NCBI RefSeq assembly: GCF_004364345.1
Contig: NZ_SOCA01000002.1
Coordinates: 323,711-387,710, forward strand
DNA length: 64,000 nucleotides
Source of the DNA: Prosthecobacter fusiformis
GTDB lineage: Bacteria; Verrucomicrobiota; Verrucomicrobiia; Verrucomicrobiales; Verrucomicrobiaceae
Reading direction: 5' to 3'
Below are positions 47,938 to 56,047 of this stretch, piece after piece (the stretch's first letter is position 1; the number at the start of each line of letters is the position of its first letter). Below the pieces are notes generated by a model, which did not search any database, was not told the origin of the DNA, and saw nothing but the letters and a program-made list of their open reading frames with translations. Made by a program: the position numbers and the translations under genes.

Positions 47938-48471
47938 ATGCTCGAAATTTTCGAAAGTCCTCTGAACACCTTTGTTATGGGCTTTGCCCTGGGTTCCGTC
48001 TTTTTAGTCATGGCCTATTTCAGCCACTGGAAGACCAAAGGTGAGTTCAAGCGTTATAAATCCCATCTCAGTGACAAACTGGAATTGGATGCCAAGCAGT
48101 TGCAGGATACCAACAAGGAGCGGGCCCGTCTTTCCCAGGAAAACGAGCATCTGCGTATCCAGGTGAATCGTCTCAATGAGCGGCCTGACAACAAACTCCA
48201 GCGTGAGCTGGAAGTGCTGGCCCGGGCGGAAAAACACATGCTCATCAATGCGCCAGGATTCGCTCCAGCGTGGGAAATGGCCAAATCCCAGGCTCTTTCA
48301 CAGATGGAGACTGAGGAAAAAGGCATGTCCTTTCCGCAAAAGATCTTCCGCAAGCTCATCGGCCCAGGAACTGGCGGTAATGGCACTGCACTGACCGAAA
48401 ACGCCAGCAGCAACGGCAATCATAACAAGTCTGGAGCCACAGAAACGGCCACGACGACGACTGCCGCCTGA
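47938..48471 (+). CDS. One-TM coiled-coil protein, hypothetical
   Basis: The 177-residue protein has a membrane segment at about residues 10-29 (MGFALGSVFLVMAYF), then a long charged helix (about 35-90) rich in Glu, Lys, Arg and Gln (LDAKQLQDTNKERARLSQENEHL) that should form a coiled coil. A low-complexity Thr/Asn/Gly tail ends it. It resembles YhcB/DUF1043-type membrane-tethered coiled coils in layout but not clearly in sequence. It might scaffold an envelope process. Family unassigned; it is convergent with mgtE. Confidence 0.7.
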   Translation: MLEIFESPLNTFVMGFALGSVFLVMAYFSHWKTKGEFKRYKSHLSDKLELDAKQLQDTNKERARLSQENEHLRIQVNRLNERPDNKLQRELEVLARAEKHMLINAPGFAPAWEMAKSQALSQMETEEKGMSFPQKIFRKLIGPGTGGNGTALTENASSNGNHNKSGATETATTTTAA

Positions 48472-48493
48472 TCCTGGCGGTGTGGGTTTGCTT

Positions 48494-49735
48494 CTACACC
48501 AGGATGGTGGCCAGTCCCAGGAAGACGCCCATGCTGACCACATCCGTGGCGGTGGTGAGAAAGATGCTGGAAGCGGTGGCAGGGTCTGCACCCAGCTTCC
48601 GCAAGGCGAGGGGGATGAGGGCTCCGCAGAGTCCGCTGACGATGCAACTGGCGATCATCGAAAGCAGGACCACGATGCCGAGCATGATCGCGCTTGGATT
48701 CCCCAGCATGCGGGCATAAATAAACATGGCGATGCCGGCTGTGAGGCCGACCAGCATTCCGTTTAGAAGGCCCAAAGTCCCTTCTTTAATGACCAGTCGG
48801 CGTTCATCGCCATCCTTCAGGTCTCCCAGAGTCATGCCGCGCAAGGCCACGGCCAGGGCCTGACAACCTGTATTCCCCGATTGACCCGCCAGCACAGGTA
48901 AAAAAGCCGCGAGCAGGACGAGCCGGTCCAGCGTGGATTCAAAGTACCCGACGACACCGGCAGCTAGGAAGGCGGTGACCAGATTGATCTGGAGCCATGG
49001 ATGGCGGAATTTCAGACTGTGCATGACCGGGGTACTGAGGCGTTCCTCATCATTCACCCCCATCATGGTACCTGCCTGGGCGCTGATCTCGATGGCGCGT
49101 GCTTCGAAAAGATTCTGTCCGCGCACAAGTCCTAACAGGCGTCCCTCGGCATCACACACAGGATAAACTGGCAGGTGGCGGTTGACCGTTTTTTGCATGG
49201 CCTCCGTGAGTTCCATGTCAGGCCGGAGGGCGAAGATGGTCGTATACATCACCTCGGAAAGCAGGGATTCCGGTTTCCCTAGCATGAGGTCACGGAAAAC
49301 CAGCACTCCCAGCAGTTTGTTGGATTCATCGGTGACATAACCATAGGTGATGAAAGCGCGTTTGGTCAGCTTTCGCAGCGCTTCAATGGTGCCGCGCACC
49401 GTCATGGAGGGGCGGAAAACTGCCACCGGCGGTTCCATCAGCCAACCCACGGAATCCTCCGGGTATTCCCGGTTGCGCATCCACTGCCGGGCTTTTTCAA
49501 TGGGGGCCGCAGCGATGATCGCACAGCGGTGCTCATCCGTCATTTCATGAAGGACCTGCTGGGCCACCATCGGGTTTAGCGCCTCCAGTACCCTTACACC
49601 AGCAGGAGCTGGCAGGGTTTCCAGGAGGTCGGCCGCGTCATAGGGCGCACGCTCACGTACGTCTTCGAGGAGGTTGGCATCAGCTTCCAATGTCATACTC
49701 AGGCAGTAAACCGAGGTTGAACGGCTGTCCAACAT
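48494..49735 (-). CDS. mgtE: MgtE-type magnesium transporter
   Basis: From ATG 49735 the protein is 413 residues. ATG 49696 is also possible, and a TTG at 49765 is unlikely. GAAGGGG just upstream supports 49735. It has the MgtE N-domain (short here, about 15-100), two CBS domains (about 115-235, including YVTDESNKLLGVLVFRDLML) and a five-TM pore domain (about 265-413) with LPVLAGQSGNTGCQALAV, the conserved ion-pathway block. CBS sites probably gate the channel by Mg. It should import magnesium. It is divergent from an exported hypothetical gene. Confidence 0.93.
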   Translation of the reverse strand: MLDSRSTSVYCLSMTLEADANLLEDVRERAPYDAADLLETLPAPAGVRVLEALNPMVAQQVLHEMTDEHRCAIIAAAPIEKARQWMRNREYPEDSVGWLMEPPVAVFRPSMTVRGTIEALRKLTKRAFITYGYVTDESNKLLGVLVFRDLMLGKPESLLSEVMYTTIFALRPDMELTEAMQKTVNRHLPVYPVCDAEGRLLGLVRGQNLFEARAIEISAQAGTMMGVNDEERLSTPVMHSLKFRHPWLQINLVTAFLAAGVVGYFESTLDRLVLLAAFLPVLAGQSGNTGCQALAVALRGMTLGDLKDGDERRLVIKEGTLGLLNGMLVGLTAGIAMFIYARMLGNPSAIMLGIVVLLSMIASCIVSGLCGALIPLALRKLGADPATASSIFLTTATDVVSMGVFLGLATILV

Positions 49736-49820
49736 TGCCCCTTCAATGGGGAAAAAAGGTATCAAAACATCCGCGTGTTCCAGATTGACCGCTCACGAAA
49801 AGTGGAGGCATAATAAGGCT

Positions 49821-50408
49821 ATGCGAGTACCCGCATTGATCTGCCTCTTGTTGATTTTCTGCACATCCGTGAAGTCGGAGGAAATCCCTCTGAATGATGT
49901 GACCATTGTTCCTGGTGTGCGAGTAGGGCCGATTGAAAAAGGCATCACTCTTTTTGGCCTGAAGACGCTTTTTGGAGGCGGTCAGGTGAAGGCGGCTGAC
50001 ATTGGCGTCGGGGAAGGGGAGACGCTTCCGGGAGCCAAGCTTTTTGAGGGAACCGACAAGGAGCTGGAGATCCTCTTCAATCCTGAAGGAGACGAAAAGG
50101 AAGTCTGGGATATCCGTGTCATCGGCAAGGGCTGGAAGTTCGAAAACGGGCTGAAACTGGGCCAGACACTCGAAGAGGTGGAGGCGATCAATGGTGCGCC
50201 TTTTATCGTGTTGGGTTTCGGCTGGGACTACGGCGGCTTTGCCAATTTTAAAGATGGCAAGCTGGACTCCAAAGTGGGGATCCGTTTTGGGACGGGTGAT
50301 GCTGAGTTGGATGATTCACTGGTCGGGGATCGAGAGATACTTAGCACGGACAAAAAATTGCGTGCAGCTAAGCCCAAAGTGGAAACCATCAGCATCGTCT
50401 TCCGCTGA
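49821..50408 (+). CDS. Exported hypothetical protein
   Basis: ATG 49821 gives 195 residues with a signal peptide (MRVPALICLLLIFCTS, cleavage near VKS at 19). The mature part is Gly-, Asp- and Glu-rich with LNDVTIVPGVRVGPIEKGITL and a LGQTLEEVEAINGAPF block. The latter looks like the start of a SmpA/BamE-like or YARHG-like β-domain, but the match is not strong. I could not assign a family. It is convergent with the helicase gene and divergent from mgtE. Confidence 0.7.
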   Translation: MRVPALICLLLIFCTSVKSEEIPLNDVTIVPGVRVGPIEKGITLFGLKTLFGGGQVKAADIGVGEGETLPGAKLFEGTDKELEILFNPEGDEKEVWDIRVIGKGWKFENGLKLGQTLEEVEAINGAPFIVLGFGWDYGGFANFKDGKLDSKVGIRFGTGDAELDDSLVGDREILSTDKKLRAAKPKVETISIVFR

Positions 50409-50423
50409 GGTATTCACCTCTTT
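50407..50423 (+). terminator. Weak terminator after the exported hypothetical gene
   Basis: GAGGT (50407-50411) pairs with ACCTC (50416-50420) across ATTC, followed by TTT. The stop codon lies inside the stem. The stem is short. Confidence 0.35.
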
Positions 50424-50429
50424 ATAAGA

Positions 50430-52442
50430 TCACCAGCCACTGCGCACGTTCCACTTCTCCATGAGTTCCATGGGCACTTCAGTGATGAAGCGGCTGGGTT
50501 TCATGAGGATGTCTCCGTCGCGGGCTTGGTGGTTGATGAGCGGATAGGTCAGATAGAGCTCATCCTTGGCTCGCGTGACGGTGACGTAGAAAAGGCGGCG
50601 CTCCTCCTCCAGACCTGCGTCGCTTTCCTCAATGGCGCGTGCATGGGGGAACATGCCATCCGCCATCCAGACGGCAAAGACGGTGTGCCACTCTAGACCT
50701 TTGGCCTGATGGGCGGTTGTCAGTGTGACGGCATCCCGGTCCTGGGCCTGCTGGTCGGGCTTGTTGTCCGTATCCACGCCACTGAGGAGGGAGAGCTGGC
50801 TGAGGAATTCCAAAGGATCAGTGAATCGGACACTGTAGTTGCTGAGCTGCTCCAGGTCCTGCTGGCGCTGCTCGGCGTTTTTAAATTTGGACTTCATGTA
50901 CTCTTCGTACACACCGTCATAAATGCTGCGGATCATCTCCGGCGGGGTGGCTACCTTTCCATCCACAATGAGTTCATCCAGGGTATAGGCGAACTGGTCC
51001 CAGGTTTCCCGGGCTTTCTTCGGCACGGACATGGGGATGAGCAGATCGGAAAATTTGCCAGTCATCACCTCGGACTGGGAGGCTTCGGTTTTAAGCCACT
51101 CATTCCAGACCTTGGTGGCACTGGCACCGCCGATGCCGGGAATGAGCTTCACCATGCGCATGAAGCTGACTTCATCCCGCCTGTTGACGGCAAATTTCAT
51201 GAAGGCGGCCACGTCTTTCACATGCGCTTGCTCAAAGAAACGCAGACCGCTGGTGATCTGGAATGGGATGCCGCGATTGGTCAGCTCCATCTGGATTTCC
51301 ATGCTGTGGAAATGGGCGCGGTAGAGCACGGCGATTTCATTTAACTCAACGCCTTCATCTTGAAGTTCGAGGATGCGCTGGGCGATGAATGAGGCCTGAG
51401 CGCTGCCATTGTCCAAGGGCACCAGGGCAGGAAGCTGACCCTTCAGTGGACGTGCAGGCAGCAGGTTCTTGCGGATCTGAGCGCGATTGTTGGCAATGGA
51501 GGCATTGGCCAGTTCAAGCACTTCAGGGACACTTCGATAATTGACCTCAATTTTATGCACGGTGGCCCGGGGCCAGTAATCGTGGAATTCCAGGATGTTT
51601 TTGACATCCGCACCGCGCCAGGAATAAATGGACTGCGCGTCATCCCCGACGACCATCAGATTGCCATCACGGCCGGTGAGCATTTCGATGAATTGGCACT
51701 GCAGGCTGTTGGTATCCTGATACTCATCCACCAGGACGAATTCAAACTGGCTGCGGTAACGCTCCTGGAGATCCTCGTTTTCTTTGAGCAGTCGCAGGGA
51801 TTGGCTGAGCAGGTCGTCGAAATCCATGCAGTTGGTTTCGACCTTCTTGTCCTGATAAAGCTTGCGGATGCGGATGATCTGATCGGCAATCTTTTCGAAA
51901 TAAGGATAGCGGGTCAGGATGATCTCCTCCAGCCGCATGCAGGTATTGTCCGCCATGGAGAAGATATCTCCGATCACTTCGGCCTTGGGGAAGCGAAAGC
52001 CTGCTGTGTCGATGCCACTGCTGCTGATGACGGTTTCCATGAGGTCCTTCTGATCCTCGCGATCCATGATGGAGAAGCCTTTTCGGTAGCCGAGGCGTTC
52101 AGCATTCCAGCGCAGCAGCTTGTTGCCGATGCTGTGAAAGGTACCGCTCCAGAGCCGTTGTGTATCGAGGGGGACGAGGGAGGTCACCCGCTCCAGCATT
52201 TCCCGTGCGGCTTTGTTGGTGAAGGTGAGCAGCAGGATCTGGTCTGGCAGCACACCATTGTCCAGGAGCCAGGCTACACGATAGGTCAGAGTGCGTGTTT
52301 TCCCTGAGCCAGCCCCTGCGATGACGAGCGTCTGTCCCGGTGGGGCCGTCACGGCAGCATACTGCTGCTCATTGAGCTCCGCTTTGTAGTCTATGCGGGG
52401 GGCTGCATGGGCGGCGGTGTGCAGGGTGTATTCGCGAGGCAT
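50430..52442 (-). CDS. UvrD/Rep-family ATP-dependent DNA helicase
   Basis: ATG 52442 gives 670 residues (a TTG at 52487 is rejected). The SF1A motifs are complete: Q motif LNEQQYAAV, Walker A GAGSGKT (43-49), Walker B VDEYQDTN, motif III GDDAQSIYSWRGAD, motif V TTAHQAKGLEWHTVF, and motif VI VTVTRAKDELYL. Length fits Rep/PcrA/UvrD 3'-5' helicases, which act in replication-fork restart and repair. The C-terminus is short and lacks the UvrD C-terminal extension, so Rep or PcrA is as likely as UvrD. It is divergent from the DUF58 gene. Confidence 0.95.
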   Translation of the reverse strand: MPREYTLHTAAHAAPRIDYKAELNEQQYAAVTAPPGQTLVIAGAGSGKTRTLTYRVAWLLDNGVLPDQILLLTFTNKAAREMLERVTSLVPLDTQRLWSGTFHSIGNKLLRWNAERLGYRKGFSIMDREDQKDLMETVISSSGIDTAGFRFPKAEVIGDIFSMADNTCMRLEEIILTRYPYFEKIADQIIRIRKLYQDKKVETNCMDFDDLLSQSLRLLKENEDLQERYRSQFEFVLVDEYQDTNSLQCQFIEMLTGRDGNLMVVGDDAQSIYSWRGADVKNILEFHDYWPRATVHKIEVNYRSVPEVLELANASIANNRAQIRKNLLPARPLKGQLPALVPLDNGSAQASFIAQRILELQDEGVELNEIAVLYRAHFHSMEIQMELTNRGIPFQITSGLRFFEQAHVKDVAAFMKFAVNRRDEVSFMRMVKLIPGIGGASATKVWNEWLKTEASQSEVMTGKFSDLLIPMSVPKKARETWDQFAYTLDELIVDGKVATPPEMIRSIYDGVYEEYMKSKFKNAEQRQQDLEQLSNYSVRFTDPLEFLSQLSLLSGVDTDNKPDQQAQDRDAVTLTTAHQAKGLEWHTVFAVWMADGMFPHARAIEESDAGLEEERRLFYVTVTRAKDELYLTYPLINHQARDGDILMKPSRFITEVPMELMEKWNVRSGW

Positions 52443-52624
52443 GGGAAAGGGAACGTGCTCAGTGCTCAGGCGGCTGCTTGGAGTCAACAGGGAAGTTTAA
52501 GGTCGCTTTTGCCCGGCATGCTGGATTTCCGGGGCGCTCCCTCTCCTCCAAACGTAAATGCTTGTGTTCAGGCCGGTCCCGATGGATAAAAGGGCTGTCC
52601 TGTGGACGTTTACTCCGCCCCCTC

Positions 52625-53539
52625 ATGCCTTCCGAAACACTCGCCCGCGATGACCTTTTCGATGCGGCCTTTCTGGACCGGTTGCGCTCTTTGGCCGTTC
52701 GGCTGCGCAAACGCAGGTCCCTGATGCGGCGGGGCTCCCAATCCTCTCCGGCGACGGGCTTTACGCGTGAGTTCAAGGACTATCGCCATTACACCCCGCG
52801 CGAGGACTACCGGGCCATCGACTGGCGGCTGTACGCACGTCTGGATAAGCTTTTTGTTAGGCTGTATGAGGAGACCCAGGAGCTGAATCTCCACATCCTG
52901 GTGGATACCAGCGGCTCCATGGCGGAGCCTCATGGTGAAAAGCGCCGTCAGGCCTTGCGCTTTGCGGTGGCGCTAGCCTATCTGGGACTGGCAGGGCAGC
53001 AGCGGGTGAGCCTGTATTCGCTCAATGAAACCGTGCATCAGGAACTGCCGCCGTTGCGAGGGCAGGGGAACATCGAAAAGATCATTCAGGCTGCCACGCG
53101 TCTGCAATATGGAGGATTTACCGATCTGGAACGTGGCTTCACGGATTTCCATCCCACCCGCCAGCGTTACGGGGTGATCTTTGTCATTTCGGACTTCTTT
53201 GGCCGGGATGTGAATACAGCCGCAGAAGCGGTGAAGCGTGCCGCTGCGTGGCCTGGCGAGTGCCATTTTGTTCAGATCCTGCACCCTGAAGAAAGGCAGC
53301 CCTCCCTGGAGGGGGAGGTCGAGCTGGCTGAAGTGGAAACAGGCGAAAAGCGCCGTTTTTGGCTGACCCGCCGTGATGTCCAACGTTACGTGGACAGCTT
53401 TGACGCCTTTTGTGAAAACCTGGCCCGGGAGTGCGCGGCCCATCGAATTGACTTCATGCAATGCGGTGCCGAAGAACCGTTTGAGGATCGCTTCCTCGAT
53501 CTTTTGAACCGAGGCACCGCCCTGGCGGGAGGGGTGTGA
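52625..53539 (+). CDS. DUF58 domain protein
   Basis: ATG 52625 gives 304 residues. An in-frame extension from 52478 contains Cys-rich, Arg-rich sequence without support. The DUF58 hallmark REFKDYRHYTPREDYRAID (49-67) is followed by a VWA-like part with LVDTSGSM (92-99). DUF58 proteins are usually encoded between a MoxR AAA ATPase and BatA/BatB VWA proteins and may assemble or activate periplasmic complexes. Here no moxR gene precedes it, and parDE separates it from the BatA-like gene at 54180. Confidence 0.9.
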   Translation: MPSETLARDDLFDAAFLDRLRSLAVRLRKRRSLMRRGSQSSPATGFTREFKDYRHYTPREDYRAIDWRLYARLDKLFVRLYEETQELNLHILVDTSGSMAEPHGEKRRQALRFAVALAYLGLAGQQRVSLYSLNETVHQELPPLRGQGNIEKIIQAATRLQYGGFTDLERGFTDFHPTRQRYGVIFVISDFFGRDVNTAAEAVKRAAAWPGECHFVQILHPEERQPSLEGEVELAEVETGEKRRFWLTRRDVQRYVDSFDAFCENLARECAAHRIDFMQCGAEEPFEDRFLDLLNRGTALAGGV

Positions 53540-53541
53540 GA

Positions 53542-53570
53542 TTGACCCATAGACGATCCATTGTTATAAT
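53542..53570 (+). promoter_or_regulatory. Near-consensus sigma-70 promoter for parDE
   Basis: TTGACC (53542-53547), exact 17-nt spacer, perfect TATAAT (53565-53570). The A of the parD ATG (53577) lies 7 nt past the -10 box, the usual start position, so the transcript would be leaderless. It is the best promoter in the window. Confidence 0.85.
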
Positions 53571-53576
53571 TCTTCT

Positions 53577-53879
53577 ATGTCACAGCTAGCGATTTCATTG
53601 CCGGACGATCTACAGTCGTTTGTCTCGGAGGCTGTGCGCTCCGGGCGCTTTACTGATGAAGGGGACTTTGTGGTCAATGTGTTGTACCAGGCCATGGAGC
53701 AGGCACCTTTGAATGAAGCCACACTGGATTCTCAGGGACTGCAAAAGCTGGAAGCGTTGAGAAACGACATTCGGGTGGGACTGGACCAGTTGGACCGTGG
53801 CGAAGGCATTTCTGATTTTGACTGGGATGCCTTCATTCAGGGAATGCATAAAAACCCTGTAGCAGCTAAATCTGACTAA
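53577..53879 (+). CDS. parD: ParD-like antitoxin
   Basis: The 100-residue protein opens with a ribbon-helix-helix domain (LAISLPDDLQSFVSEAVRSG, about 4-45), the DNA-binding part of ParD/CopG-type antitoxins. The C-terminal half (about 50-100) has charged helices that would wrap the toxin. It probably neutralises ParE and represses its own promoter. The ATG is exactly where transcription is predicted to start, with no ribosome site. It lies 5 nt before parE and inside the DUF58/BatA gene group. Confidence 0.85.
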   Translation: MSQLAISLPDDLQSFVSEAVRSGRFTDEGDFVVNVLYQAMEQAPLNEATLDSQGLQKLEALRNDIRVGLDQLDRGEGISDFDWDAFIQGMHKNPVAAKSD

Positions 53880-53884
53880 GCTGT

Positions 53885-54175
53885 ATGGCGGAGATTATTT
53901 ATGCGCCAGTTGCTTTGGAGGATTTGCGAGATGTTTGGATCTACATTGCCGATGACAGTGTGCGGCAGGCTGATCTTTTTATGTTCAAGCTTCGGGATAG
54001 GATTGCCCATTTGGCCAGTCACAACGGCATGGGCAGATCCAGACCTGAACTTGCACCGGCTCTCCGTAGCTCTCCCTTTGGCAAATACATCATTTTCCAC
54101 CGTCAGATTGACGGCGGAATCGAAGTTGTACGCATTATCCATTCTTCACGGGATTTGAATCGGATACAATTCTAA
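53885..54175 (+). CDS. parE: ParE-like toxin
   Basis: The 96-residue protein has the RelE/ParE fold signatures: YAPVALEDLRDVWIYIADDS near the start, LFMFKLRDRIAHLA in the middle, and RSSPFGKYIIFHRQI with VVRIIHSSRDLNRI at the end. ParE toxins typically inhibit DNA gyrase; the exact target here is not shown. It starts 5 nt after parD and ends 4 nt before the BatA-like gene, so it may be co-transcribed with that gene. Confidence 0.88.
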   Translation: MAEIIYAPVALEDLRDVWIYIADDSVRQADLFMFKLRDRIAHLASHNGMGRSRPELAPALRSSPFGKYIIFHRQIDGGIEVVRIIHSSRDLNRIQF

Positions 54176-54179
54176 CCAG

Positions 54180-56024
54180 ATGCATTTCCTCACCCCCCAT
54201 TTCCTGCATCTGGCTTGGTTGGCGCTCATTCCGCTGACGCTTTACCTGTTCAGGAAAAAGGCGAGGCGGGTGCCGGTTTCCACGCTGCTTTTCTTCCGGT
54301 CCCTGTCACGTGAGCATCGGGAGTCAGCCTGGCTGCGCAGGTTGAAAAAATGGCTGTCTTTGCTCATGACGCTCTTGGTCATTCTGTTCGCTGTGCTCGC
54401 CTTGGGACGCCCCGTGGGAGATGAGGGCAAGGATTCCCCAGGGGCAGTGATTGTGGTGGTGGATCGTTCAGCCTCCATGTCGGCCAGCGATGAAACGGGT
54501 CGCACGCGGGTGGAAGAGGCCCGGCGGGTTTTGCGTGATCGCCTCAATCGCCTGCCTGATCAGGTGGTGGTATCTTTGGTCGCTTATGATGCGAAGGCGC
54601 AGGTATTGCTTTCTCGAAATCGTAACCGGCGTGAATGCCTACGCCTTCTGGATGAAATCCTGCCACTGCCGATGGAGGGGAGGCCGGATGCTGCCTTGAC
54701 CGTCGTGCGGCGTCTGGCGGAACTGGAAACGAAGACCCAGGTCTGGCATGCGGGGGATACTCCTTGGGTAGATCAAGAAGGACTGACTTATGAATTCATC
54801 AGCGTGGCTCTGCCTAACCTGTCGAATGTCGGCATCACGGGTTTTCGCATCCGTCCGGCACCCTTGGCCAGAGACCGATATGAAGGATTTGTGCAGGTGA
54901 GTGCGGCCGCTGCGAATCCCGGCAAAGTGACGGCCACTCTCGAAATCACTTTGGGCGGCAGGCTGGCTCAGTTGCGTGAGTTGGAGCTTGAGCCAGGTAA
55001 ATCCAGTGCGCTGATTTTACCTATGGAGGGAGTGCGTGGACAGCGTGCAGAGATCCGTCTCAAGGCTGCCGGAGATTGCCTGAACTGGGACAATGCTGTG
55101 GCTGCGCCGCTGCCAGATGCACGTCCGCTGGTGGTGGCCTGGGTGGCGGATAAACCGGACCCGTTTACTGAACTGGCCATGACTTCCATGATCGAAGCGG
55201 GCCGTATCGAAATGCTGAAAGGCACGCCAGCCGCCTGGCCAATGAAGGACAAACCTGACGTCTATGTCTTTGAGCAATGGCTGCCCCCTGAATGGCCCGC
55301 AGACCGGCCTGTCATCGCGCTGAATCCTGTGCGATCCTCCGGCCCCGTCCAAATGAAACCGCTCCAGGGCGCTGGACTGCCGCATGACAGTATCCGCAGT
55401 GTGGCGCCCGATCATCCCGTGCTGTTTCGTGTTTCGGCCAGCCGCTTGGCCATGACTCAGACCAGCGTTCTGGCTTTGGGGAATTCGTTTGAGCCGTTAT
55501 GGATGGCGGGAACGGAGCCTGTTTTAGCCGCAGGAGAAGCCAATGGACAGAGGGTGGTGGTGAGTGCTTTTTCACCGGCGAAGTCGGAACAACTGGCATT
55601 GCTACCTGCGTTTCCTCTCATGCTGGGCAATGCACTTTACTGGTGTGCTGAAAACAATGAGGCCACCGCCGGACTGAAAGTGCAGCATCCCGGGGATCTC
55701 TTGGAGGAAACGGGATTGCTTCAGTGGACGGAGTGGAACGGTACACAATTCGTGGAAGCCTCCGAAGCTGTGCCCACAGGGCTGCTGGCCATCCAGCGCA
55801 TCGGTGCCTGGCAAACGGCCGAGGGCAGGTCCGGGGCGAGTATTCTGGGTTCAGCGATGGAAACGGATGTGCCTGCAAAAGCAGCCACGGGAGTGCCTGC
55901 GAGTGCATTGCCACGGATTGCCAGTTCCAGCGGAATTGGCAACTGGCCGCAATTGCTCATCTGGAGCCTGCTTGGCGTGCTGCTTTTAGAAAGCTTCCTT
56001 TTCCATCGCAAGGCGGTTTTTTGA
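54180..56024 (+). CDS. BatA-like protein with N-terminal membrane segments and VWA-like domain
   Basis: The 614-residue protein starts with a BatA-type N-terminus: TM at about 7-24, then RRVPVSTLLFFRSL, and TM at about 58-77. A VWA-like domain begins IVVVDRSASMSA (91-102). The MIDAS Ser-x-Ser is kept, but the rest of the domain is shortened or diverged. A long β-rich extension (about 215-570) and a third TM at the C-terminal end (about 590-608) follow. It should be an inner-membrane protein working with DUF58 and possibly a MoxR encoded elsewhere. parE ends 4 nt upstream. Confidence 0.85.
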   Translation: MHFLTPHFLHLAWLALIPLTLYLFRKKARRVPVSTLLFFRSLSREHRESAWLRRLKKWLSLLMTLLVILFAVLALGRPVGDEGKDSPGAVIVVVDRSASMSASDETGRTRVEEARRVLRDRLNRLPDQVVVSLVAYDAKAQVLLSRNRNRRECLRLLDEILPLPMEGRPDAALTVVRRLAELETKTQVWHAGDTPWVDQEGLTYEFISVALPNLSNVGITGFRIRPAPLARDRYEGFVQVSAAAANPGKVTATLEITLGGRLAQLRELELEPGKSSALILPMEGVRGQRAEIRLKAAGDCLNWDNAVAAPLPDARPLVVAWVADKPDPFTELAMTSMIEAGRIEMLKGTPAAWPMKDKPDVYVFEQWLPPEWPADRPVIALNPVRSSGPVQMKPLQGAGLPHDSIRSVAPDHPVLFRVSASRLAMTQTSVLALGNSFEPLWMAGTEPVLAAGEANGQRVVVSAFSPAKSEQLALLPAFPLMLGNALYWCAENNEATAGLKVQHPGDLLEETGLLQWTEWNGTQFVEASEAVPTGLLAIQRIGAWQTAEGRSGASILGSAMETDVPAKAATGVPASALPRIASSSGIGNWPQLLIWSLLGVLLLESFLFHRKAVF

Positions 56025-56036
56025 CCGCCATGCGAT
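56005..56036. terminator. Long hairpin between convergent genes
   Basis: ATCGCA-A-GGCGGT (56005-56017) pairs with ACCGCC-A-TGCGAT (56024-56036) in two 6-bp blocks with one A-A mismatch. It overlaps the stop codon of the BatA-like gene. There is no T-run on either side, so a bidirectional transcription barrier or an mRNA-end stabiliser is possible. Confidence 0.5.
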
Positions 56037-56047
56037 AGGAATCAAAA

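Noticed and set aside
51555-52307. 250-codon plus-strand frame over the helicase gene
   Set aside because: It is opposite the helicase motifs and has no domain or start signal.
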